Assembly: GCA_002794465.1 (NCBI GenBank)
Contig: MTSL01000008.1
Location: 1-43,118 of the forward strand
DNA: 43,118 nt
Direction: 5' to 3'
Source of the DNA: Paramicrosporidium saccamoebae
Taxonomy: Eukaryota; Rozellomycota
Below the pieces are notes generated by a model. The model searched no databases. It saw only the letters and a program-made list of their open reading frames with translations, and had not been told where the DNA came from. Every line of letters begins with the position of its first letter. Position 1 is the stretch's first letter. Position numbers and translations under genes: made by a program. Below are positions 27,960-37,014 of the stretch, one piece after another.

Positions 27960-28087
27960 TTCCACGGTAAAGTTATAAAATTAGTTTCGTGTTATCATTT
28001 ACGCATTCCGACCAAACATTTTAGTTCAATATGTCCACCGTCCACTGTTGCGCTGTATGTTTCGGGAGCTTTCAGTATTCCTAACTT

Positions 28088-29212
28088 TTATTCGTCTATT
28101 GGAAAATTTAGGATTGCTGCTACGCCCGTCAGCTTGACAAGCTCTGCATCGGGTTCTGATCCAGCGGAAAAGATGGTCACTTGTCCCCCATTCTCCCGAA
28201 CAGTTCCCACTATGTTAGCGTAGAGCCTCCTCTCCTTGGCATCAGTGGAACGAAACAGACTGTCTGAGAGCATCAAATGTTTGACTGCACACTGCTCAGC
28301 TGCAGACTTTACTTGTTTTGCTCCATATGTGGTGCGATCTGGATCGTTAGTGTGCATTTTGTGATAGGCATCCATGACTTTGGCCTCCTTGGCCGCCTTT
28401 GTATCGGCGAGTATAGAGGCAATACGAGGCTCTTTAAGGACTTCTGTGAGTGCGGTTGGCTGACCTGACGATACTGCAACTCGCATAAACTTGGATTTGT
28501 TGTCCAGAATGGCCTTGACGGAATCCTTTTGGGCGCGGTCAATCAGTCTCTTGTAGACCTCATCTTTCAACAGATCACTACCCGCCACTACGACGGCCTT
28601 TAAGGCATCGAATCGGACATGCGCAATCATGGCCTCGACACACTGAACCAAAAACTTTTCCATGGCCTTTTCAGACTGAGAGGTTGGGCCAAACTTTTTC
28701 TTTGGCATTGAAACCTCTACTCGCTGTAATACTCTTGTCCCATGTGGCGACACTGTACAGACATGAGCCAAGCCGTCCTGCATGACAATTGCACCAATCT
28801 CGGTTCTCCCCACCGAGGACAGCGCCTGTTCAAGAATTTCCACCGACAGAGCGTCCCAGGAAGACTTTGTGAGCTTTAGCCATCGGTCTGGTTCAATGTC
28901 GAGGGTGTGGTAGCTCCCCAGTTTCACATGCTTATTCTCCTTTACATTTCTTCCATTCACCCGGAGGCTTGCCGCAGCCAAATCTACGTCCAGCTTCTCC
29001 ACCTTGACGGCAAGAATCATTTTCATTTTCTGGCTGTCAACGACATCACCAGAACTGGACTCTTGGAGCACCTTTCGCAGGGTTACACACTCCACCTCGT
29101 CGCCTGGAGAGATTAGGTTGTAGAGGGCCCAAATGTCGTCAGTGTCATCGGGTGTAATATTTACTGTTCCCTCTGCCAATGCGGCCTTCCAGTTCTTTCT
29201 TGTTATTTGCAT
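28088..29212 (-). CDS. DOM34: Dom34/Pelota ribosome-rescue factor
   Basis: Single exon, 374 residues, close to yeast Dom34. The N-terminal Sm-like domain (EGTVNITPDDTDDIWALYNLISPGD) and the eRF1-like domains 2 and 3 are complete; domain 2 contains GAIVMQDGLAHVC and domain 3 the segment YGAKQVKSAAEQCAVKHLMLSD. As expected it lacks the NIKS and GGQ motifs of eRF1. With Hbs1 it binds stalled ribosomes with an empty A site and triggers no-go and non-stop decay. The paralogous eRF1 gene is also in this window. Confidence 0.95.
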   Translation of the reverse strand: MQITRKNWKAALAEGTVNITPDDTDDIWALYNLISPGDEVECVTLRKVLQESSSGDVVDSQKMKMILAVKVEKLDVDLAAASLRVNGRNVKENKHVKLGSYHTLDIEPDRWLKLTKSSWDALSVEILEQALSSVGRTEIGAIVMQDGLAHVCTVSPHGTRVLQRVEVSMPKKKFGPTSQSEKAMEKFLVQCVEAMIAHVRFDALKAVVVAGSDLLKDEVYKRLIDRAQKDSVKAILDNKSKFMRVAVSSGQPTALTEVLKEPRIASILADTKAAKEAKVMDAYHKMHTNDPDRTTYGAKQVKSAAEQCAVKHLMLSDSLFRSTDAKERRLYANIVGTVRENGGQVTIFSAGSEPDAELVKLTGVAAILNFPIDE

Positions 29213-29283
29213 GTCGATAAATGAGGGGATTTGTATTTACCGAACAAGGGTTTCCACTAAAAAGGAGCCCTCTAGCGGCTTGG

Positions 29284-29415
29284 TATGAATCGCTATATAT
29301 CAGCCCTGCACCATGAGTCGCTATCGACTCTGCACCATGAGCCACTATCAATCCCCGCATAAAAATCACTATTAACGCCACACCACAAATCATAAGTCAC
29401 TATCAATCCCCCCCT
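29284..29415. repeat. Degenerate short tandem repeat between Dom34 and Arp5
   Basis: Roughly five units of 24-30 nt share ATGAGTCGCTATC or close variants followed by a C-rich segment (GACTCTGCACC, AATCCCCGC, AATCCCCCCC). The array fills most of the 225-bp same-strand gap between the Dom34 start and the Arp5 stop. Confidence 0.5.
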
Positions 29416-29437
29416 AATCTCACCTTGAACAATTTAT

Positions 29438-31711
29438 TCAATATTGGTTGGTAAACCAAGAATTGGATGGCAGACGCTCTCCTCCGTGTTCTTGATACCA
29501 TTCTCTTGTAATCCAAGGCAGTTGGTTGTCTTCCCGACAGAGAAGAGCTGCACCGCGCCAAGTGTCGAGCATCGGATTGGCTCCCAGTGTGATGGAGAGT
29601 GGTGCACCTACTTGGAGTACCGCTCGGAGGTCTCTCTCTAAACGAGCAGCCAGTCCCTCCGCTTGACATGCGCCGCCAGTCAGAAAGACATTTGCAGACA
29701 AAGAGTCCCGCTGGGAGGGATTCAAAATTTTGAGCAAGTCTTCAATGGCTTCTACGAGTCCGGCCTGATCGAGTCCAAGAATAGCACCGGGCTGGAACAG
29801 TCCTTCCACTGCTCGGTATCGTTCCACGTTAACATGAAGCTGATTGGTTCTTGCACTTGGATCATCCCCATCATCTGCAATGCCATTCTTTAATCGATCG
29901 ACAATTGTGACAGCCCTGCTCATCTCTGAAGCAACAATGTCGAAAAATGCATCAGGATCAAACTGTTCCAGCTGTTCTTCAATTTCGCTCAGCCGTTTCT
30001 GAATCTCTTCGTCACGCTCCCCCTCGGCTTCATCGTCTCGACTAATTTGCCGATATATAAGCCAATCGGCATCATTGTCACCAAAGCCATCATTTTCTGG
30101 GGCCTCTGGCTGTTTTGTCGTCTTTTTGCGTTTCGCCGCACTAGACTTGCCATTCGTTTTACCATTTGATTTGCCGCTTGGCTTTTCTTCTTCGTCCTCT
30201 TCGACCAGCGACACGACATTTCTCAATCTCGCGCCAGCAGCTTGGCTTCTTCGGTCTGACAGGGCCTCTTTCTTCTTTTGTCGCAGTTTAATAATTTTCA
30301 ATAATTCCTGCCTCTCAGTGTATAAATCACTCTTCCATCCACTAAAATCATTCAGCCGTCGCTGCTCTAGCGCCTTTTTCTGTTCCTCGACTCGTAAAGT
30401 CTCTACCTCCTTTTCTTTTCTCATCCTTTCGCGGGCTTCCGCAGAGTTTTTCAGCAAGCGTTGCTTCCTCTTTTCCTTAATCTCCTCGGGGGAAAGATTA
30501 GAATCAGGAATATCCACCAACGAGTAATCTGGCGTCTCTTTCGGCTCCTCGATCCCCAACATCCTGTTGAGCTCCTTTTGTTCCGCAACAATTGCAGCCT
30601 GCAGCTCTTCAATGTCCACATAGCCAAATAACCGCAGCTGGTCCATTGACTCTTCCTCTTCTTCATCATTAAACTCTCCATCTGCTCGAATCGTTGCCGT
30701 CTTGGAAACTTGCTTTTCAAGCCTGTTCATCGACTCCAGCTGTTGTTTCTTGGCCTCCAATTTTTCTGCACGTTGTTTTTCTGCGCGTTCTCGTAGCTTT
30801 TGGGCTTGCTCCCTTCTCCTCGCAGTAAGTTGTTCACGAGCTTCTTCTTTTTGTTGCTTCTCTGCGAGCGTCTCGAAAGAGTACGGAAACTGGACCTTTA
30901 TGTCATGCTCAGCGAGAGACGTGTCAGATTGGACCATTCTTGTCAAGGTTTCATCATAATCAAGAGCGAATCGACATGCTCTATGCACTACCTCTTGAGA
31001 CTGCGCAAGTGTCATTTTTGTGGGAAACGCGGGATATTTGCACTGCATCAGCTGGAGCATTGTTTCTGATGCAACATGGCCACCAAAATCGATTCTTTTG
31101 ACGTGCTCGATGCGTCCGTCAAGGATCGCAGTAATAACAGTTGTATAATTTCCAATGGAAATGACCAGAGCATTGTTCGACTGTTTGTTGGCAAACCATG
31201 CCAGCGGGCCATCCGTCCCATAGCAAAGCTTCGGCGCGTTGTAAGCTTCAAATATCAACTCGCTAATCTCCTTTCTGCAACTTGGGGGATTTCCCACAAC
31301 TTCTGTCATAAATATGGGATGCACAATGGACTCGTCTTTGGAGTGGACGTGCAACTTTGAAAACACAGTATCAAGAATATGTTCTAGCGTGGAGGGCTGG
31401 TTAATGACATTTCCGTCTTCATACAATGGCTTGGAAGAGACACGTGCCATTCCCGCCGGTGCTGTTCTGCCGGTCTGAAACTGTGCAGGCTCGCCTGCCT
31501 TGTTCTGAAACCGATGTAGGATGGGATCAAATACTAGCGCAGGCAGGTCTTTGGACGCGTAGCCAGCTCGAAACTGCCACGAGCCCGCATCAACCACCAC
31601 AGCATCATTCGTCCCTGTGGGTTTGTATTTTCCAAGCGCTGGAATACAGTCCGGCACCTCTTTCTGTCGCCAATTAACAGTGGTGAAATCAATAGCACGC
31701 GCTTTTGTCAT
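29438..31711 (-). CDS. ARP5: Actin-related protein Arp5 (INO80 complex)
   Basis: Single exon, 757 residues, similar to yeast Arp5 (755). The actin-fold N-terminal half has VVVDAGSWQFRAGYA (phosphate loop 1) and MTEVVGNPPSCRKEISELIF. A long Lys/Glu/Gln-rich insertion (about 285-560) holds coiled-coil and basic segments. The actin fold resumes with NVFLTGGACQAEGLAARLERDL and ends TREWYQEHGGERL. That split layout is specific to Arp5. In the family it couples the INO80 motor to nucleosome sliding together with Ies6. The start codon is 25 bp from the divergent NDUFB3 start. Confidence 0.95.
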   Translation of the reverse strand: MTKARAIDFTTVNWRQKEVPDCIPALGKYKPTGTNDAVVVDAGSWQFRAGYASKDLPALVFDPILHRFQNKAGEPAQFQTGRTAPAGMARVSSKPLYEDGNVINQPSTLEHILDTVFSKLHVHSKDESIVHPIFMTEVVGNPPSCRKEISELIFEAYNAPKLCYGTDGPLAWFANKQSNNALVISIGNYTTVITAILDGRIEHVKRIDFGGHVASETMLQLMQCKYPAFPTKMTLAQSQEVVHRACRFALDYDETLTRMVQSDTSLAEHDIKVQFPYSFETLAEKQQKEEAREQLTARRREQAQKLRERAEKQRAEKLEAKKQQLESMNRLEKQVSKTATIRADGEFNDEEEEESMDQLRLFGYVDIEELQAAIVAEQKELNRMLGIEEPKETPDYSLVDIPDSNLSPEEIKEKRKQRLLKNSAEARERMRKEKEVETLRVEEQKKALEQRRLNDFSGWKSDLYTERQELLKIIKLRQKKKEALSDRRSQAAGARLRNVVSLVEEDEEEKPSGKSNGKTNGKSSAAKRKKTTKQPEAPENDGFGDNDADWLIYRQISRDDEAEGERDEEIQKRLSEIEEQLEQFDPDAFFDIVASEMSRAVTIVDRLKNGIADDGDDPSARTNQLHVNVERYRAVEGLFQPGAILGLDQAGLVEAIEDLLKILNPSQRDSLSANVFLTGGACQAEGLAARLERDLRAVLQVGAPLSITLGANPMLDTWRGAALLCREDNQLPWITREWYQEHGGERLPSNSWFTNQY

Positions 31712-31736
31712 CCAGAAACTAAATATATTTAATTTT
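31712..31736. promoter_or_regulatory. 25-bp divergent intergenic spacer, Arp5 and NDUFB3
   Basis: The two ATGs face apart with only 25 bp between them, nearly all A/T (AAATATATTTAATTTT). If both starts are right, the 5' untranslated regions and core promoter elements of one gene must overlap the other gene's coding sequence or be almost absent. Confidence 0.45.
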
Positions 31737-32084
31737 ATGTCTACTGATTGGGTACCAAAGCCAACTGTCGGAGCTGTTCCTCAGCGAGTGGAGCGGTATG
31801 GCTTTTCTCCCGTCAGTCTCCCGACCAAGCCGGACTATGCAAAAGACCCGCGTGTGATTGAACTGGGTGAGCGGCTGATGAAGGAAGTCTTAAAAGGGAA
31901 CGGGCGAGACCTTCCAGACCCTTGGGCGAGACGCTACGCGTGGAGGAACCATCCGTTTTACTCACCAGTCAACGTGTTGAGGAATGCATTCCCTGGACTG
32001 GGAATCGCTGTGGTTGCATTTGGAATCTATCTTGGTCTGGAAGCTGCTGGCATTACATCTTCAGACAAGGCACAGCACCATTAA
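31737..32084 (+). CDS. Complex I accessory subunit NDUFB3 (B12) homologue
   Basis: 115 residues from ATG 31737. The motif PDPWARRYAWRNHPFYS corresponds to RDPWGRNEAWRY of NDUFB3, and one membrane helix follows (about 84-105, GLGIAVVAFGIYLGLEAAG), ending in a short His-containing tail as in the family. It is a supernumerary subunit of the membrane arm of respiratory complex I. Its presence argues that the organism keeps a proton-pumping complex I beside the type II NADH dehydrogenase at 23.7 kb. Confidence 0.82.
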   Translation: MSTDWVPKPTVGAVPQRVERYGFSPVSLPTKPDYAKDPRVIELGERLMKEVLKGNGRDLPDPWARRYAWRNHPFYSPVNVLRNAFPGLGIAVVAFGIYLGLEAAGITSSDKAQHH

Positions 32085-32319
32085 ATAGTCTTTGTACATG
32101 CGAGAGCTATGTAAGATGTAAGTCTTGCTGAGAATGTGATGAATTAAATACAAAGTGGCCTTTACAAGGACCCTGTTAGATTGGGGATCCCCTAAAAGAC
32201 TGTACAAAATAAATGATACCGGAGAATTTGTCCACGGCGACCCTCATTATGTGTCAACGGATCAAAAGCCCAATAAAAAATACATTATATTCCTAGTTGA
32301 TTCTATGCTATTTCTGCTT

Positions 32320-33849
32320 CTACTGTCTATTGCGTCTTTGTCGCTTTAAATTCTTTTTCTTCGATGGTCTCCTCGTTGACGATCTTCTGCACGCGCCACA
32401 TCGGGCTTTCTTGCATTCACACCAGCGTCCATAAGAATTCAGATGCTCACCAGTAGTGCCTTTTGTGCTCAGAATTTCATAGTCCCGGTTACTAAGCGCG
32501 GCACCGCGCTCGGGCTGTATTCTAATCGATAAAGGTTGCTTTTCAGCGGGTAAAGACTCTTTCTCAGAGGATAAAGACTCTTCCTCAGCGGGTGGAGACT
32601 TTTCCTCGGCGGATAAAGGTGCCTTTTCAACGGATAGAGGCTGTGTCTCAATAGATGAAGATGTCTCATCCACGGATAAAAGCTGGCTCTCAGGGAGTAA
32701 AGGTTGCTCCTCAGCAGGTGCAGAGCGTTCCTGAACGAGTGGGGTCACTTTTCTTCTAAAACTCTTGATAGAGTTAGCTCTGTTTGAACTTGGCTGTACT
32801 CTAAGGGACTGAGATTGTTCCTCAATGGATGAGGATTTCTCCTCAGCAGATGAATACTTTTCTTCAATGGATGAAGACTGCTCTTCAGTGGATGAAGAGT
32901 GTTTCTCAACGAATGAAGCTGCTCTCATTACGAAACTCTTGCTAGAATTGGCTCTACTAAGATGCCGTTTACCCAAAGGACGAGGTAGAATCCTCATCCT
33001 GGCGAATGGACTCTTCTTATTGTCAGTACTGCTATTAATCTTGGCCTTGCGTGGAGATGGGGATCTAATGGACTGAGGCTGTCCCTCGATGGGTGAAGGC
33101 TGCTCCTCAATGGATGGAGATTTCTCTTTAGCGGATGAAGGTTGCTCCTCAGCAGATGCAGAGTGTCTCTGAACGAATGAAGTTGCTCTCATTACAAAAC
33201 TCTTGCTAGAATCGGCTCTGCTTAGACGCAGTTTACCCAAGGGGCGAGGCAAAACTCTCATCCTAGCGAATGGGTTTTTTCTCTTCTTCTCCTTAGTGTT
33301 GCTATTAAGCTTGGCATCGCGCGGAGGCTGTACCCTAAGAGACTGAGGCTGTCCCTCAGAGGTTGAAGATTTCTCAGAAATTGATGATCCCTCAGAAGCT
33401 GACGAGCCCTCAGAGGTTGAAGATTTCTCAGAAGCTGACGAGCTCTCAGAGGTTGAAGATCTCTCAGAAGTCGAGGACCCCTCAGAAGCTGACGAGCTCT
33501 CAAAGGTTGAAGATCTCTCAGAAATTGATGGTTCCTCAGAGGTTGATGATCTCTCAGAGGCTGACGAGCCCTCAGAGGTTAAGGATCTCTCAGAAGTCGA
33601 GGGCCCCTCAGAGATTGAAGACGGCCCCCCAGTAAATGAAAAGTATTCTTCAGCATGTTTGGGAGCGTAAACAAGTTCTTCCTTTTCCAATGGCACTAGG
33701 GGAGGGCTGACTACAGGAGGGTCAGACTCGTTGTTGGTTGCAGGGTGGCTTACTGGTGCAGCATTGTAAACTACATATGCTACAATGAATGCAACCGCTA
33801 TCACCGCAGACGTCAGGAGCGATAGCTTCAGCAGAAAGTTGCTTTTCAT
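32320..33849 (-). CDS. Single-pass membrane protein with Ser/Glu repeats and basic Cys-rich tail
   Basis: Single exon, 509 residues, family unknown. Residues 5-30 are an uncleaved-looking membrane anchor (LLKLSLLTSAVIAVAFIVAY). Residues 76-166 are hexapeptide repeats of the type SSxSEx. A unit of about 90 residues then appears twice, 171-260 and 261-349, each with PFARMRxLPRPLGK, SRAxSSKSFVMRA and xSFVxxH followed by Ser/Glu-Glu repeats. A shortened third copy lies at 350-390. The C-terminus has WCECKKARCGAC (477-488) and a Lys/Arg tail. The build suggests a surface or secreted structural protein, or a host-directed protein. Repeat number may vary between strains. Confidence 0.65.
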   Translation of the reverse strand: MKSNFLLKLSLLTSAVIAVAFIVAYVVYNAAPVSHPATNNESDPPVVSPPLVPLEKEELVYAPKHAEEYFSFTGGPSSISEGPSTSERSLTSEGSSASERSSTSEEPSISERSSTFESSSASEGSSTSERSSTSESSSASEKSSTSEGSSASEGSSISEKSSTSEGQPQSLRVQPPRDAKLNSNTKEKKRKNPFARMRVLPRPLGKLRLSRADSSKSFVMRATSFVQRHSASAEEQPSSAKEKSPSIEEQPSPIEGQPQSIRSPSPRKAKINSSTDNKKSPFARMRILPRPLGKRHLSRANSSKSFVMRAASFVEKHSSSTEEQSSSIEEKYSSAEEKSSSIEEQSQSLRVQPSSNRANSIKSFRRKVTPLVQERSAPAEEQPLLPESQLLSVDETSSSIETQPLSVEKAPLSAEEKSPPAEEESLSSEKESLPAEKQPLSIRIQPERGAALSNRDYEILSTKGTTGEHLNSYGRWCECKKARCGACRRSSTRRPSKKKNLKRQRRNRQ

Positions 33850-34281
33850 GTTCGATGAGCAAACGAAACTATTCCCTCGGCAAGTGGACCCACGATGCCA
33901 GCCTAGGCTCCGCGGCTTTGTACCCTAGTCTTTTCATATCTCGAATATAAAATGGGAGTGCTTGGCGGAGAGTGATAGCAATATACAGGTACGTGTTGAG
34001 ACGCAATCAATCACTCGAATGCGTCCAGCTCCCCAAGTTTCGAAATTTAAGCAGAGATCAGACGGGACATCCAGACCTATCTACGGACCAGGAACTCTGC
34101 TCTCTCATGTACTGAGCAGGCAGCTGCAATTATTTTAAAAGAGATCCGCAGCTTATTTTAACCCATTTCATCGCACGTAGATTGTAGTGAATCCATGGGA
34201 CACTTAGTGCCGAAAAGTTATCTACAATTTTTTGTTGAGTGTTAAAAGTATAAATATTTTCCCAAAACCTTATTCTACATA
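33850..34281. other. Intergenic DNA upstream of tRNA-Thr
   Basis: 432 bp with no supported gene or repeat. It should contain the promoter of the Ser/Glu-repeat protein gene. I see only AT-rich segments such as TATAAATATTTTCCC near 34250. Confidence 0.4.
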
Positions 34282-34353
34282 GGCTCTTTGGCTTAGCGGT
34301 AAAGCGTCGCTCTCGTAAAGCGAAGATCCAGGGTTCGATTCCCTGAAGGGCCT
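34282..34353 (+). tRNA. tRNA-Thr (anticodon CGT)
   Basis: A full cloverleaf without an intron: acceptor GGCTCTT/AAGGGCC (one T-G pair), D-stem GCTT/AAGC, anticodon stem TCGCT/AGCGA with loop CTCGTAA and anticodon CGT reading ACG, T-stem CAGGG/CCCTG with TTCGATT. The discriminator base is T. A CTTTTG stretch follows shortly downstream. Confidence 0.96.
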
Positions 34354-34415
34354 CTTACCCTTTTGTCAATTTTACATGGCTTTGTTTGGGTAAGAGGGTG
34401 CTGCGCTTGTAAAGG

Positions 34416-34530
34416 GTTACGTGGTTCAGACGGGAAGAGAATTCATTTACTATTAATTCAACGGTCCATCTACTTTCTCATAATTCTTAATAAGAATCCT
34501 ACCAATCAAATTCCACTACATTGCAAAGCG
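34416..34530 (+). repeat. Dispersed repeat, 5'-degraded copy D
   Basis: Has the inner blocks of the family (CAGACGGGAAGAGAATTC, TTTACTATTAATTCAACGG, then ACCAATCAAATTCCACTAC) but the tRNA-like head is unrecognisable (GGTTACGTGG only). It lies between tRNA-Thr and the methyltransferase gene. Confidence 0.45.
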
Positions 34531-34665
34531 TGGACAAATGGATAGTTTAGGGTGCGCTTAGATCCATTCATCCAACTGGTCGCCTTGGCTTTTTCTTTGC
34601 TAAATGGCCGCAATCACAATACTATTCTACACTTTATAACCACATCACCAGGCTACACTCTGCAA

Positions 34666-35271
34666 TCATATTTCATTCCCTATGGTCGTCCATTTATTAC
34701 GCAGATTATGCCGTCGTCCAAATATCTCTAGGTACGCTCCGTTGGGGACGAGCTGCTCAATCATGTCATACAACTCCTTAGGTTTCTTGCTTTGCTCCCT
34801 CCGCTCCGTATATATTACATCTGATGCAATGCCCATCCTCCACTCATCTCCCTTGCCCTTGATCCCCACTAGACAAGTCTCCTTGGCGTGCTGTAGATAG
34901 TATCCATGACATTTTGCCAGTCGCCTATTGACAGTTCGTTTGACCCAAATGACCTCTTGCGCGTAGGTGTAGCCCCATTTCCGTAACATTTGTAGTGCCA
35001 TTGGTAACTTGATATTGATAGTCCATAAGAATAATAGGCCGTTCTTTGACAGACCCTCAATTGGCAGTGCAAGTATTTCACGATCTGACATTTGCGAATA
35101 CGACAGTGCAACGCCACGAGTCGGTTGCTGGCCAGCGAGCTGCCACGGCGGGTCCATTACCACCACGTCAAAGGAACCTAACCCTGCAAAGTCCAGTGTC
35201 CGGACGTCTGCGCTAATGGCCTTAGAGTCAGGAGGGGGTGGAGCAAGACATTCCTTGCAGGCGCATTGCAT
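34666..35271 (-). CDS. MT-A70 family adenine methyltransferase, catalytic domain only
   Basis: Single exon, 201 residues. DPPW at 40-43 is the catalytic motif; SYSQMSDREILALPIEGLS, GLLFLWTINIKLPMALQMLRKWGY, HAKETCLVGIKGK and the closing KPKELYDMIEQLVP and EIFGRRHNLRNKWTTIGNEI complete an MT-A70 fold. It resembles the C-terminal half of METTL3/Ime4 but lacks the CCCH zinc fingers and N-terminal region, and starts with a Cys-rich 10-residue leader. Either it is a reduced mRNA m6A enzyme, or it belongs to the MTA1-type DNA 6mA branch known from ciliates and early-diverging fungi. The sequence alone does not decide. The start is 32 bp from the iPGM start. Confidence 0.87.
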   Translation of the reverse strand: MQCACKECLAPPPPDSKAISADVRTLDFAGLGSFDVVVMDPPWQLAGQQPTRGVALSYSQMSDREILALPIEGLSKNGLLFLWTINIKLPMALQMLRKWGYTYAQEVIWVKRTVNRRLAKCHGYYLQHAKETCLVGIKGKGDEWRMGIASDVIYTERREQSKKPKELYDMIEQLVPNGAYLEIFGRRHNLRNKWTTIGNEI

Positions 35272-35303
35272 GACTACGGATAATTAATTTTCAACAAAGC
35301 AAT

Positions 35304-36863
35304 ATGGTGTCCAAGGATATCGGCAAATGCTGTCTCATTGTCATTGATGGATGGGGAGTCTCGCCAGCCAACGGAGCAGGAGACGCGATCAAAGCTGCAA
35401 AGACACCAAACATGACGCGTCTAGCCCAAGACTATCCGCATATCGAGCTGACAGCGCATGGCCGTGCGGTGGGTCTTCCCACTGGCCTTATGGGCAACTC
35501 AGAGGTCGGTCATCTGAACATTGGCGCCGGACGACCAGTGTTCCAGGACATTGTTCGTATCGAATTGGCGCTGGAGGAGGGCAACATGGAGAAAAATGCA
35601 GTGTTGATTGAAATGTTCAACAGAGCCAAGGGCGGCAATGGACGACTGCATTTCGTTGGATTGGTATCCGATGGCGGGGTTCATGCTCACATGGATCATT
35701 TGAAGTGTCTTTTGGGATATGCAAAGAATGCACAGGTACCACAGGTATTTGTCCATGCCATCACAGATGGACGTGATACAGCTCCCACCAGCGCAGCTGG
35801 CTACATTGAAAATATTCTGAGCCTTATCAAAACATTGGATAACTGCAAGTTGGCGACAGTAGTTGGTCGGTATTACGCCATGGATCGTGACAAGAGATGG
35901 GAACGGACCAAGGTAGCATTTGATGCGTTCGTATCGGGAGTTGGCACCGCCCTCGATGATCCCGTAAGCGAAATCAAGGCCCGATATGCCCGGTTTGAAC
36001 CGGAACGCGATGAATTCCTAAAACCAATCATTACTGATACTGATGGTCGTATCAGGGACGGCGATGTGGTCATCTTTTTCAACTTCCGCTCTGACCGTAT
36101 GCGTCAAATAGTCTCCTCCTTAGGTTTGGGACGGGACAAGCTCCAGTTTGAGGCCAAGGAATATCCAAAAGTCTCCATCGCCTGCATGACCAGCTACAAT
36201 GCAGAGTTTCCCTTTCCGGTCCTCAGTCCGCCCCAGAAGCTGAGCAATGTTCTGGCCGAATGGCTGTCCAAGCAGAACGTTGCCCAATTCCATACTGCAG
36301 AGACTGAAAAGTATGCCCACGTCACCTTTTTCTTCAATGGTGGTCGAGAGGTGACATTTGACGGCGAAGAGCGGAGGATGGTAGAATCGCCAAAGGTGGC
36401 CACCTACGACTTGCAACCCGAAATGAGCGTAGCCCAAGTAGCCGATAGCGTCATTGAAGCCCTTAACACTGCCAAATTTCCCCTTGTAATGTGCAACTTT
36501 GCTCCCCCCGACATGGTGGGACATACCGGCAAATATCTTCCAACAATCAAAGCCGTGGAGGCAACTGATGAGGCAATTGGACGGGTCTATGAGGCATGCA
36601 AAAGGACTGGCTACACACTGCTCATTACCTCTGATCATGGGAATGCTGAAAAGATGATTTCCGAGGATGGGGGAGAGCACACGGCCCATACCTGCCAGCC
36701 TGTTCCCTTTATTGTCACCGATCGCACAATCACTCTCCACCGTCCCGCTGATCGTGCTGCTGCTCTTTGCGATGTTGCCCCAACCATACTATCTCTATTG
36801 CATCTGCCAATTCCACCAGAAATGACAGGAGCCGACCTAACCCGGCAACCGATGGCATCGTAA
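35304..36863 (+). CDS. Cofactor-independent phosphoglycerate mutase
   Basis: Single exon, 519 residues, the normal iPGM length. VIDGWG (13-18) gives the first metal ligand, MGNSEVGHLN (63-72) the phosphoryl-accepting Ser66. HAITDGRDTAP and GRYYAMDRDKRWERT bind substrate, and FRSDRMRQI plus LITSDHGNAEKM supply further metal ligands. It interconverts 3- and 2-phosphoglycerate using two Mn2+ ions, in glycolysis. It is unrelated in fold to the 2,3-BPG-dependent enzyme of yeast and animals. It runs divergently from the MT-A70 gene. Confidence 0.97.
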   Translation: MVSKDIGKCCLIVIDGWGVSPANGAGDAIKAAKTPNMTRLAQDYPHIELTAHGRAVGLPTGLMGNSEVGHLNIGAGRPVFQDIVRIELALEEGNMEKNAVLIEMFNRAKGGNGRLHFVGLVSDGGVHAHMDHLKCLLGYAKNAQVPQVFVHAITDGRDTAPTSAAGYIENILSLIKTLDNCKLATVVGRYYAMDRDKRWERTKVAFDAFVSGVGTALDDPVSEIKARYARFEPERDEFLKPIITDTDGRIRDGDVVIFFNFRSDRMRQIVSSLGLGRDKLQFEAKEYPKVSIACMTSYNAEFPFPVLSPPQKLSNVLAEWLSKQNVAQFHTAETEKYAHVTFFFNGGREVTFDGEERRMVESPKVATYDLQPEMSVAQVADSVIEALNTAKFPLVMCNFAPPDMVGHTGKYLPTIKAVEATDEAIGRVYEACKRTGYTLLITSDHGNAEKMISEDGGEHTAHTCQPVPFIVTDRTITLHRPADRAAALCDVAPTILSLLHLPIPPEMTGADLTRQPMAS

Positions 36864-37014
36864 GACTATTATTGCAGAGTATGAGCTGTTAACTACACAT
36901 TGAGGGCAATAATATAACTCTTTATATCGAATAAGTAACGCGGAATTCACCAATCATTAGATACTAAGCACTGATCTTTGATCTTTGCCTCGTGCTATAT
37001 GTAAGGAGAATTGA

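Noticed and set aside
32085..32319. C/D snoRNA downstream of NDUFB3 (GTGATGA near 32136, CTGA near 32128)
   Set aside because: The boxes occur in the wrong order for an outer C/D pair and no flanking stem is visible.
33363..33635. Plus-strand open frame of 90 codons with MKISQKL-type repeats
   Set aside because: It is the antisense of the SSxSEx-coding repeats of the minus-strand gene; simple repeat DNA leaves several frames open.
34363..34545. 60-codon frame after tRNA-Thr
   Set aside because: It overlaps a dispersed repeat copy and begins in the tRNA trailer; no protein-like features.
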